NCBI RefSeq assembly: GCF_000346465.2
Contig: NC_034009.1
Coordinates: forward strand, 32,467,251 to 32,531,250
Direction of reading: 5' to 3'
DNA: 64,000 bases
Origin: Prunus persica
Lineage: Eukaryota > Streptophyta > Magnoliopsida > Rosales > Rosaceae
A program made the position numbers and the translations under genes. Every line of letters begins with the position of its first letter. The stretch's first letter is position 1. The notes below the pieces were generated by a model, which saw only the letters and a list, made by a program, of their open reading frames with translations, searched no databases and was not told the DNA's origin. Shown in pieces: positions 1 through 12,400 of the stretch.

Positions 1-1
1 C

Positions 2-613
2 AAAAATGGAGGTGGCCATTATTTAGAAAATGGACACTTCCTTAGAGGCTCGCCAGCTTCTGACAAACCTTTTGGCCAACGTCGAAAGTCAAGAAGCTTA
101 GTTAAGCTGGATGAGAATGGTGAACTTTCGGATTCCATGCCTGGTACGGAAACTAGAGAGGTTGACTCTGATCAATTTGGTGAAAAACTAATTAGGAGGC
201 GTCAGAAATCAGAAGCTGACTTTTCTCGCACTCCTGAGATGCTGTTGGGAGATAACAGTGGCAGTGGCAGTGGCACTGCCGGGTTTTCAGCATTTACAGG
301 GCAGTGCTTGGCCCTTAGACCCAAAGCAGCTAATCGAACGGCTTTAGGAACTGATGTTGAAGCTGGTGGCTTGAATCCTATACCAGTGGGTTTGGGTGAT
401 TCTTTTATAACAGACGGGTTGTCTGGAGTGAGGAAGTCGTCAAGCACATCAAATTTGCAGGATCACGACAGTAGCAGTTCTGCATCCATCTGGTCAACTT
501 CCAAGTGGAGTTTGAAGCCAGATTTACAAGTATTTTCAACTGCGGCCATTAGAAAACCAATATTTGATGGTTTGCCTAAGCCAACAGGTCGAAGAAAGGC
601 TGCACTTGATTAA
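2..613 (+). CDS. LysM-domain protein, C-terminal part only
   Basis: The frame is open from base 2 and stops at 611-613, so this is the last exon, or part of it, of a gene that begins left of the window; no start codon is assigned. About 203 residues are visible. They are serine-rich and of low complexity, with basic patches (RRRQKSEADF), a run of SGSGSG, a SSSTSNLQ stretch and the ending LPKPTGRRKAALD. This tail resembles the C-terminus of plant intracellular proteins that carry one N-terminal LysM domain (At5g23130 type). The LysM domain itself is not in the window, so the call rests on the tail and on gene order: the neighbours match those of At5g23130. The biochemical role of these proteins is not established. 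Confidence 0.6.
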   Translation, partial: KNGGGHYLENGHFLRGSPASDKPFGQRRKSRSLVKLDENGELSDSMPGTETREVDSDQFGEKLIRRRQKSEADFSRTPEMLLGDNSGSGSGTAGFSAFTGQCLALRPKAANRTALGTDVEAGGLNPIPVGLGDSFITDGLSGVRKSSSTSNLQDHDSSSSASIWSTSKWSLKPDLQVFSTAAIRKPIFDGLPKPTGRRKAALD

Positions 614-2259
614 TTCATTTGATTGTACTCTAATTGCCAATTTTGATCCTTGTTTTGCACATGCATTACCTGCTTTCAAGGGGTAAATAGAAAGAAAAAA
701 GAAAGGGGGGGAAAAGATTTGAATAAGACCCTATATCATTAATCATTGAAATACATGTGAATTTCCTGTTAGATGGAAAACAGTTCCAAGCTTTTGGAAG
801 AGGTACCAGTTCAAGCCATGGATGAACGCTTGGAAGGAGCAAGCGATCACATGCGCAGTGCAAACAAAAGCTTACTGGATATTTGCCAGAAATTTGTAAG
901 CACTTGGCCAGATTATAGAAGATGTAGATTGGTTCTGGCTCTCCTTGGGTTTATGGGAGGATCTGTTTATAACATCATATATCATACTAGCTATTAATTC
1001 TTTTGTGTTACTTTCGCACGGAAGCCACAATCTAATGTTCTTTATTTCTGATCTTGTTTCAGCAGTTTGCATGTCTTCATGATCATCAATGTGCTTACCT
1101 CTACGTGAAATCTCAAATTACTCATGTCACGCCATTTTGTTTTAGGTTTATCATCCTCAGCTTTGAATGATCTTTTCATTCTCTTTTTTGAAGTCAATCC
1201 ATCTTTCATTAAAGTTGCAATCCTATAGCGAAATCGTGGTATTCCTTAGTATCTGTACTTAGAAACTTAATACAGCTTAGCAAATAGGCTGTACCGCCGC
1301 GAGTGAGACAGTAAGTCCATAAATGGTGAGGGTGGTGGTGTTACAATAACAACTAGTATTTTTTTTTAGTCGGAAACAATAACTAGTTTAAAGGAAGAGT
1401 TGTCATAAATATAAGACTCATGGTCCATGGACGATCTGAAATTCTAAAGGAAAATACATCACGTGCAGTGAAATGAATTACAAATTGGTGCCGAACTTGT
1501 CTACTCTCGTCGTTCGTTTCTCTTCTGTAAGGTAACGAGGAACATATGAAAGCAAAGAGTTTAGCATGAAAACATTTTGAGAGAGATATATATATTTAAT
1601 TCATTTAAACCAGCAAAGCAGGCAATGAAGAAATTACCAGTCCGCAGCTGAAATCCTCCACCATCCTACCCGGTTCCATATTTGGTGATAAGGAAGTCTA
1701 CAAAACCATCAAAATTCATGTGTTTTCGCGCGGATGGGATGGTTATTAATTCATTTACCACAACCACCAGAGTCGAATTTGAGCGGCAAAAAAAAAAGTT
1801 TGGATGCATAGACGTCTTGCCCACATGGCATTGGCGGAGGTGACAGCAATACCGACACTTGAGAATTGTTAAGCCCCAAAAGCCCTATTCATATGGTTAT
1901 TATTGGCTTCAGAATCAGACACATGTTTCACACACCTTCCTCCAATCCAATGAGTGAAATGGATCCCTTCTCGCTCTCCAGCCTCATAAAAGTTAGCCCA
2001 ATTTCATTTACAAAAATGAATAAATAAATTGATGTTAGTAATAGTATACGCATGAGCTTCATGTCCGTTTCAAATGAAAACCGAGTTACAATGTTTGGGA
2101 GCAGCAGAAAACACTGACTCATTCATATTATTAGATGCAACAAAAGGTGGACATGCTTGCTGCCTGCCTGCCTCCCGCATTATTATCTACGGTTGAGAAT
2201 GCAGGAAAAGGAAATGAAATATTGTTTTACCCTCGTTACTACAAATACTTGTATCAACA

Positions 2260-2290
2260 TGACCTGACCTGACCTGACCTGACCTGACCT
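2260..2290. repeat. Pentanucleotide tandem repeat (GACCT)6
   Basis: Six perfect copies of GACCT lie in intergenic DNA. This is a likely length-variable microsatellite with no sign of function. Confidence 0.9.
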
Positions 2291-4709
2291 CTCAAATAAA
2301 ACAATGCCTGGGGCCTAAACCCCAGCTCCAAATGTGTGGCAGTGGAAGTAAAGATTTTCAACCAATCTCTAAACAAAAAATAACGAGAAGAAAAAAAAGA
2401 CCGAAAATGAATCAAGGTAAAAAGATGATAAAGGAAAAAGAACGAAAAAAACCAGAAGCAACAGCAGTCAAAGAACCTCCTTTCATTTTGTGATGCTCAG
2501 TGTACAATAGAATATAATCAAACATAATACTGTAAACAAAAATGCTCGGATCGGATGTTTGAGCATTAAATGAAAAATCGCTGCTATTAAAGCATCTGTA
2601 AGAACTATCAAATAAAACTTTCAGCAGTTATAAAGCATCTGTAATTTCTTAAAAACATTCAGGTACATATACAGTTGCATCAAAACCGTACTCAACTAAC
2701 AATATTTATGATCCTTTTCTTGGTCCAAAAATCCATGTCAAATATGTACCTGAATGGTTTACAGCAATGTGTATCTGCCAGGAAGTAGGATTCCTTTTCC
2801 TTTGTCAGTGACAAAACCCCAAAAAAAGGATCTGTTTTAATCTTTTGCCAAAACCTGTAACAGTATGCGCAGTTATGATGTCATTCCAAACTAAATTCCC
2901 CATCAACAATAAAGGGAAAACCACACAACTCATCAAAACTCTCAATTCAATATTTATTTCTTTTTCTTTTCATTTCCTACTTTTTTTTCCATTCTTCTTT
3001 TCAGCTATTTTATCTATCATTACAATACAAGGGACTTCCATGTATTTTCAGATGTCATCTACTATAATTTCTGAATCTTAAAGGGAAAAATAAGGCCTTA
3101 CAACCAAACCTTAGTCTCACATTAAAAAAATAACATTCCAGAATAAATACAAAACACACATGGCTTTCACACTTTTATTGAGAAAAGAAAAACATAACAG
3201 GAACTAGGAAATCCAAACAAAGGAGAACTCATGTGCAAGTATCTACACAAACATTTTAAACACTACCACAGCGCAAAATGCGAAACATGTAACTTTGACA
3301 CTACAGAATGCACAAATTGAGCCACGAGTACGGTACCACACATTACAAAAAATTAACATTAAAAATAAATGACATGGCGTCGACGCGATGCAACATCAAG
3401 TAAAATTAATTAAATTAATTTGCACAACATGTATACAGATAGCAAACACTAAAATAAAAATCCACATCTGTTGCACTTTGAATTAACCAGGTGTAGAGTG
3501 AAGGCATAAAACAGAGATGTGCCTCAAACATAATGAGTCAGACAATAGAATCATCCTAATCAAAGGTCAAGAAAATTTTTGAGTTGATGTAATCCCAAAA
3601 AAGAAAAAACAATCTTTAAGTTTCCTTTTTCAACCATAGGACAAATATTGTGGTGTTATAACTGCGGCAGATCAAACAAGACCTTACTTGTTTCTAGATG
3701 AATTTGTTTCAACAAGTAGTAAACAACACACCAAATAACATAACAAAAGTTTTGGTAACTTCAGCTTTACAGTAAAGGTTGCAATGCTGATAATTGGTTC
3801 TAAAAGAGAAAACTTAAGCTCCAACAAAAATATGGCAATGATCAACTATATGAAGAGTATGTACTTCCTACATTCTAAATCTGATCAAAACAATCGAGGC
3901 TGGTTTATTCTAACAACCATGCATAAAAAGTTCGTCCTACACTCATCTAACATAACTCCCTAGCATTAGAAATCCAAATTTCATCAAAATCTCAAAGGCT
4001 GCCTCAACCTCGGAGCATTCACTTATCATATACCTCCCCTTGTTACAATAAAAATTATAAAAGGGTATCTGAAGATGATATTACCGCAGACATTCATTAA
4101 GTTAAACCAAATATCTACATATACTCAAATATGAAAAGGAAAACAAAGAAAGAGAAACACTGTCCAGAATCCAATTTCAAAGCTTAACTCAGATAACTAA
4201 CATTTCACCACAATCACAACACCCACCGACTTCAACCATTATATAGAACTTTCAGCCAAAATGTATGGAAAATTATTTTCACATTGCAATCACCGTCTGA
4301 GTAAGCTCACACTAAACACTTTATAAAAAGAGATACCCATTGCGACTTGCATAAGGTGGTAAGGATTTGCGGTTTGGAAACAAAAAAGGAAAATTTGAAG
4401 ACGAGTCCTGAAGCTTGAACACAGCTTCCACCAAGTAGTTCTGTCCAGGAGTCATTTTTTCATTTTTTATGCCGCTGGGTTTTTTCTTTTAATTTCAAGA
4501 TTAGTGTATAACCCAGTAATTTCAAGCATCAAAAGATTTGACTATACATAGCCAACACCATTTCATTGATTAGCCAAGGACAATATTTTGACCCATACCT
4601 ATCTCCTCAATAATGTGCAATACGCTAAACACCTATTCTCCAATACAAACCAGCTTCAGAACAGCACATTCCGACCCAGGTTTTCAACCAAGTTAATGTC
4701 ATCGAGGTA

Positions 4710-4733
4710 TTCTTCTTCTTCTTCTTCTTCTTC
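4710..4733. repeat. (CTT)n microsatellite
   Basis: About eight CTT/TTC triplets lie in the non-coding interval downstream of the HUA2 stop codon. Confidence 0.9.
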
Positions 4734-6179
4734 ATGTAAAATTTGAAACCTTAAACCGTTGTTACACCTTTTAGTTGTTTTTGGACTGAAACCTTTATTA
4801 CACCTTAATCCTTTACGTTTTCCTAAAGTTTTCCACAGTTTATTCTTGACCTCTTTAACCTTATGTTCCTGAACCCTTCACATTAAACCCCACCCAATCT
4901 TAGCAACAATGCAGATACAAACCACACATGCCCTCCATCTAACCAAAAGAGTAATCTCAAGTCTTTCCAAAGATACCATAAAAATCACCATAACCAAAAA
5001 CTTAGCATGAGAGAAAGTATTATCCGGCAGGCAGCACATTCAGGGTGATTCTATAAAGAAAAAGTAAAATTTCTAAATTATGCATAAACTTGACAACATG
5101 AATAGATTTCTCTTCGGTATGGAATGACATTCCAAAATGTGATTACTACCATTACCACAAGAAACTAATTTAGAAAGACTGGACCCATTGACAGGTAGGT
5201 TTTGGTTGGAGGCAACTTTGCCTTTCTATACTAAAATCTTTGACTGTTTAGTAGATACATGCAAAAACCAGGATGTGCCGATCCAAGAGGGGGAAGGATG
5301 ACAACTGGAACTAACAGAATGTTGGAGCAAATTATATTATAGGATGCAACAGATAGCGGGAAAAGTTGGATAACTATGCATATAAAAGATAATAGCAAAA
5401 TAAATTCATCAAAGACTAAAGGTCAGTGCATAAAATCGATTTTCTATCTATTTGATATTGGGAATAATTACATCAGTTATGAACTTAAGAATCAAGTGTA
5501 CTAACCAAGAAAGAAACATGGGCATACACTTGGAAGCATATGTTCTCGGGATACATTTGTCAGGAAAAATTACAATATACACAGTCCTGCCAAGAGCCTC
5601 CACAAGTTCTCAACACTGACTTCAAGTGGTACTAGGGTTTTGTATACAAAATGAATCCAACTTTGAAGCACAGCATCATGTGACGTTGCTAATTGATACG
5701 CCACCGTCAATGCTGAAAAGAATTGCCAGAAAATAAACAGATTTATCACTGAGTGAGAGAGTGAGAGTGAGAGAGAGCATTGTCAATCTAAGCGATGATG
5801 GACGCAGTGGACGGTCGGAAATGCAGCACATGAATTTGCACAAACTTTTCGTTTTAATGTCTGGTTATAAGAGAGATGAGAAGAAGAAAAAAGACAACAT
5901 TAGGCTCCTATAAGTCAAGGATGAAGAATCATTTGAAATCTTTGAGGTGATTCTGATTAAAAAATCTTTGAGTTGATTATCAACATATCCATTAAAGGAT
6001 GAGGTGGCTGTCGATTTCAATTAACAAATAGACTTCAATGAGGAAAGAATCAATAAAATAGTAGAATGATGGAGCCATTCAGAGAAGTACATGAGCTACA
6101 AAATACAACATTAAATTTTGAGCCAACGAAAAAGAAAGAAAAACTTACAAGAATATTAAAGTAGGGCTAAGTTTCACTA

Positions 6180-9100
6180 TTAAGCTGGTCTCCAACAATT
6201 AACAGCAGATATGTCTGGTCTACATGGCAAGATCTGGGAAGCACTATGACCTGGATAAAATGCAGTCAGAAAGTCAGTTTATAACTGCAACAGTAGCAAG
6301 GTCTGCTTAAAACATGCAAGCCCACTTCCAACTAGTTTAAGTCAAGATCACCTGATATTGGAGCTCCAGATGGTACATTATTAGGGGCAGAACGCTGAAA
6401 AGCCATATTATTAGTTGGCGGTCTATCAAGCGGTGGACGAAAATAGCCTGCCATATCAGCACCAAATATAATATATCTAGAGATGCTTCGGTAGATAAGT
6501 GAATTAAATTAGGCAAAGGAGCCATGATCCATCACAATAAAAACATTAACTAGCATTAGCTAATAGCAATCAAAACTTTACAAATACCATATGCGCACGA
6601 AAAGAATAGAGAAAACATGTGAGCCGCATGCATGTAGTCTCCACAAAATAATAAAATTGCAATCCACAACCAGCCAGAAGAAAGGAGACCCTTAAAAATT
6701 GTTAGAAACCAAAGCCCCCAATTGCACAACTGTTCCATAAAAACTATAGGGTTTCTCTCCCACACTAGAGGCACAGAAGGAACACGGGCAGGACGAATCG
6801 CCTAGCACAGACTCGCCGCTAGAAGAAGGTTGTACCACATCCCAATACAAATGATAATGAATGAAAAGAAACTAAAATGCACTAAAAATCAACAGAATGT
6901 CTAGCAGTAACCATATGTGTGCCTCAGATTCATTTAAAACAGGCCTGCAGCAAAATACATGCCACAGAAAACTCATAAATCAGGCAAACATCAAGCCCCA
7001 CGTTGGTTAAAATACGGTTGAAGTTTCAAACAGAACCTAAAAGTAAAAATCTGGTTGAAATTAAAAATGATTACCATGGCATGCATTGAGAGAAATTCAA
7101 CAGAAAAACATATAATAGAGATATACTCTTTTTAAGAATGATCTAATGCAGGACAACGGATTACTCATTATAGTCAACTGGGCTCTAAGAGAAAAAACAT
7201 TTCAAAAATGATATTGGCAAAAGTTCTAGTTTCGTTACAGAAGCTCAACGTGAAATAGACAGGCAACTACTTAAGGGATGGCACAGCCACCTGGATCAGA
7301 ACTCCATACCTTCATGGCCAAATGGTGGTCCCGAATGTGGGGGTCTTCCTCCATTCATCCAAACACCACGTTGTTCATCGGCAAATCGTCTTTGACTATC
7401 AGGGAGGGGAGTCAAAGAGTATGGAGCATGGTATGGATGCTGGGGATGTTGCTGACTCGAGGGCTTTGTATAAGAGAAATGACTGGATGGATTTTGTGGT
7501 GGAGCAGGAGGTAAAGGCCTTTGAGGAAAAGGGGTATTACCTTGTTGAAATTGTTGGCTTGGTTGAGAGACTTGTGCACTTAGAAACATGTCATTATGTC
7601 CGTGTTCTAATTGCCTCGTTGAGTTAAATCCAGAAGGTTCTCGAGGACCACATACTCCTGTAGGAATAAAGCAAGCTTGCTGCTGTGGAAACATCTCGCT
7701 TTTTGCAGCCGCATCAATAGGGCCCCCATGAGGAGCATTTCCAGCAATTTGGACAAGCTGGTTACCCTGTATAGAGAAATAATGTGTTATATGATATAAT
7801 ATATATATACACACAACAACGTGCGATTGATAGGGGGGAAGCAAGAAGCCTTACACTAGTGCTACAGTATTCATGAGGTACAGGAAGTTGATATGGCACC
7901 TGCGGGGAAGAATGCATTGTTGACTGAGATGGCAGCATCTGTTGGGATAGTAATGATGCCTGAGTTGGTATAGATGACTGAGGAAATAATGGCGGATGAC
8001 CTGATGGTGGTAGAGGAGGAGGTAGCTGTGATGGTAGAGGTGGGGGTGGCGGTGGCGGTGGTGATGGGGATAACGGGGGTGGGGGTGGCGGTGGTGGGGG
8101 TGATGGAGGCAGAGGTGGGGGAGGAGGAGGAGAATCAAGAGGCAATGGTGGAGAACCCTCTGGAAGAGGGGGCAACTCACTGCAAACATTTGAAGCTGGC
8201 TCTGTGACCGTATCTGATCCCTGCTGTTGTGGATCCCTTTCAAAAGAACCATTAACAAACGAGGGTCTTTCATCCTTTGGATGTCCAGAAACATCTTCCA
8301 TTTCAAGTTCACCATCCACATCCTCCAAGATGCAATGTCGCCTATCATTTGGAGTCACAGCACAAGTTTCTGATTCCCCAGAAGCATGAGTGGTTTCCAC
8401 CGGTGAGGAATGGCTAGTCTCCTTATATGAACAGCTAGGAAGTTCTTCATCTTCTTCTTCATCATCTTCAAATGCATGAGAAGATAAAAAGCCAGGCAGC
8501 TGAAATGTAGCATTACTGACACAAGAAGCAACACAGAACTACATGTATCAGATACCAGAGAGTCCGTGCAACAATAGAAGTGATGCATAAAAGTAATAGA
8601 AGCAAGTTTCTTTGGCGAATACTCAATGGAAAAACAAATAAATGTAACTTTAATACCCAATTAAACAGGCAATTAGAAAAATTTATATTCTAGGTAAAAT
8701 CATTGAATTGCATGCATACAATAATTGCACTATAAATTCCTTGAATTGCTTGTATATAAAGGCAAAATTTAAATTTCTCCACATTATTAATTCACTAATG
8801 AGAAGCTACTATCCATCTAATAAGTTCATGTCCTTTACATGGTCACGCATGTAAGTTATTTGGTCAAGAAGCAATAGCAAACAGAACCTTAGGATCAGCT
8901 CTTTACAGGACAACAATGAAAGGAAGAAAAATAGTACAATTATAACTCTTAAGAAAAAACAAAAAAAGTAATATGTTTACCTGCCGTACTCATCCACAAA
9001 CATTCCTTCCATTTCTCTGATTGGATCATCTATAGCACGCTCGGCTCGAGATGGACGTCTAAGGGCGAAACCAGCAGTTGCATCATCATTTGAAACCCCA

Positions 9101-9431
9101 ATGTCATCCATGTAGCGACGAAGGACAGATTCGGGAAAGATTTTTCTCTCAATCCACAGCCGTAAAACCTGGATGAGAAGTCTGTTTCACTTTATCTTGT
9201 ATACAAACAAGAAGTTCACGTAACATTATATAAGACTGCACTTACCTTAAGACACTGACGACGATTGTCACGAGCACCAGAACCAGGTGGGGCAGCAGCA
9301 CCTAGAAGACGTGGCAATGCTGCTTGAACTGTCGGAACATATGAAGCTCCCGCAATGCCTGTATATTGACAAAAAATACTTACCATTAATAACAGATTTC
9401 AGAAGGAAATACCATATCAAGCACTCACAAC

Positions 9432-9483
<52 letters not shown>

Positions 9484-12400
9484 CATGAATATCTATTATC
9501 ACAAAAAGTTGTTTTCAAGTACATATACCTTTTTGATTATGCGAGCATTGTGTGATGGAATCCACAAGAAAGAAAAGATCAACCTTACGATGAAAACTAG
9601 GCTCACCCTCCAACTTTCGGATTAGTAGTTCCACAACCTGCATAAAAGAGGAAGTCAAATTTTCAAATTCTGAAAGAGTATCTTCCAATCAACATGATGA
9701 TTGTCGGCAATAATATTCTTCAATTGGTGTGTGATATACTTCATAAATTCCAAAAACAAACCAGGTCATGTTCAAAGTACATTACCACCTCTGCGATAGC
9801 AGTTACCATTTATTTATTTGTCAGCATATGCAGTTTTAGATAATCCATCACCGAACTTCCATTGCAAATTGGTAAGTAAAAGGACAAAGGCAAAAACAGA
9901 TGACAACTTGACACACATAAATTACAAATCTAGATGCAGAAAGAAAGGAATGTGCAAACTGCTACTAGAAGGTTTCTTTTTCTCAACTTCAGATGAAAGT
10001 TGGAACAGAAATGACTAGAACTATTAATTGGTTATGGTAAGTGTAGACAAGAAATTTGAAACTCAAATAGACCTGGGCAATGAGTATAGCAAATCAAAAC
10101 TTTCACTACAAAAACATTTTGCACTTATTTTTTAACAAACAAAAGTACACTGGCAAATGTAATGCACGCATATTACAGAGTATATGCAAATTATAAGAGT
10201 ACTATCCACAAAGAAAAATCAATCATTAAACGATATTAGTATAACAAGGTCTATACTGTATATACAATTGATATTAGATATTGATAAATCAATTAATGAA
10301 TGAATGAAAAAGAAAGGAAAAAATTATATCAAGTGATAAGGATCTTTGAGAGAAATCAAAGAACACCTGGTAAAAGGAAGGTGAACACGCTAGGGAGCCT
10401 ACCTCATTGGCAATACCATACTTGGCACAATCAATGGCAAGACGAGTTGCACGACCAATACTTTCTTTAGTCCTTGACAAAGTCTCTATCATTCCTTCAA
10501 AAGCATCACGAGCAACAGCTGCCTCAGTGCCACCACTAAGTGATCCTCCAGCAGTTTGATGCCCAGAACTAACTCTTCTTTCAGAGATTTCCTCAATATC
10601 AAGTTGAATTTGTGATGCAGATTGACGACCATGAGTAGACGGTGAAGCTAAATTTGTGAGTTGATTAGATCCCGGGAGATCCGCCTGCAATGCACTGCTG
10701 CTAGTGGACAAAAACCCCTGAACTTCAGAAGGGCTGGGGCTCCTCCCTTGCAAATCTTTGTTAGACACAAGAGTAGAATTGGAAATTCCAAGAAAGAAAC
10801 TTTGTGAATGAGCCTGTTTCCTCTTTGCTTGTGCAACTGCAATAAGATGCCTCATAGATATAGAAGATTCCGGGGTCCTAGAATCCATCAAGCCACTTTT
10901 ATCTTCTCTGCCAACGTCCATTCTGTTATTAGGAAAACACAATGAAATCAAAAATGAGAAAACACAACCAAAAACTATGGACAAAATAAGGAATAAAAAC
11001 GTGCATACCTTTCACCAGGTAATGAAATGTACTCTGTTGAATTTTCTGTTAAAAGAGCAGCGTCATTGATATGAGGGATTGATCGTAGAGTAGGTTTAGA
11101 TTTTTCTCCAGATGAGGCAGGCCTATTTCTTTGAGTTGTTGCATGATTTTGAGAAGAAACTAAACCTGAACTCTTGCCAGACACAGCCTGAGCCTTCTTT
11201 TGAATACCAGTACTAGAGACTTTAACAAGAGGTTTTGTGGATTTCTGCTGTTCTACTACTGGTTTAGTGGTAGAAACCAACTGAGGAGACTTTTTTGGAG
11301 AAGTCAAAGTCGGTTTTTCCTCCTTGCAAAACTGCTCGGGTTCTGATTTTGCTGGACTGTGGTAGACATGCACTGCCTTTTCAAGCCTCATTTCATCAAT
11401 TTGAGGTTTCCTTTCCGGTCTATCTTCGTCTGCCTGAGGTTTGCTAGGTGACAGAGAACTGCTGTTTGACTGGGAACCTGATTCCTTCATGCGGCTCTCC
11501 TGAAACTCAGCAGGACATTTGGTACTCTGTTGAGCAGTATCCAAACGCTCATGATTTTCATCAGTGCTCTTCATAGCATCTGAAGAATATGAAGGCCCTT
11601 TAATATTTCGGGAAGACCCTCCATGAACCGGTGTTTTGGGTTTTTCCTCCTCCTCTTCCTCCTCATAGAGGCACACAGCTCTCCGCTTTCTGTGTGTATG
11701 AACTGCTGAAACTCTGACATCAGTAGAAATCAAAGTATCATTCTTCAGAATGCAATCCTTTTCCATTTTATCATCAGAAACCAAAGTATCTGAATCAGAC
11801 ATAGCCTCCAGTGCTCGAAGACGCCGCTTTGTTAGGGGTAGCGCAGCTTCATCACCAGGAGCATTTGGTCCAACAATAATATTTTGGGATCTGGAATGGT
11901 TCTCTCCTTTCACACGTGAATTCGACTTTTTCAAATCCCATTTTTTAACTGTCTTGTCATCAACAACATCAGAACTTGGAGATAGACTCTTTACAGTTTT
12001 AGAGAATGAACCCCGTGGAGCATTGTCCCCTGAGTCTACATGCTTTGACTTTTTGGCAGGATGTGAAATATCATTTGATTCCAAATTAAGCTTTCCAAGC
12101 CCAAGTTGAACCTTCTTTGTCCTTCCAGAAAGTTTGTCTTTGGCCTGATCCACAGGATCATCCACAGAGTCCTTCATATCATCTACCGCCTCGATTTGAT
12201 TTTTGGCTTTAAGCAGATCTTTTGCCTTTTTCCCACCCCTAATACCACTATCTGATTTACGAGCATCTGGTGAAAATTCCCTTTTCCTGCCACCAGAGCC
12301 GAGTTTGCCTTTTGTTCCATCTCTCAGTCGCTCACCAGATTTTGGGCGATCAAGAAAGACAGAGCCATCCTCCTTCAATGATGTCACAGAAAAGCTATTT

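Larger units (their letters stand above)
614..6179. other. Convergent 3' intergenic region with no coding gene seen
   Basis: This AT-rich stretch lies between the 3' end of the LysM gene (+) and the stop codon of the HUA2 gene (-), so it should hold both 3' UTRs and their polyadenylation sites. Only short open frames occur, none with recognisable protein similarity. A moderately complex block at about 5570-5720 could be HUA2 3' UTR. Two simple repeats are listed separately. Confidence 0.6.

Noticed and set aside
773..997. 74-codon open frame downstream of the LysM gene stop, preceded by a possible splice acceptor
   Set aside because: No homology recognised. Joining it to the upstream exon through the nearby weak donor gives an early stop, and the natural end of the LysM-type protein is already present at 613. 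It is more likely 3' UTR or intergenic.
7974..8207. Glu/Val-rich open frame on the plus strand
   Set aside because: It is the complement of the HUA2 polyproline exon, which is in phase with the rest of the gene.
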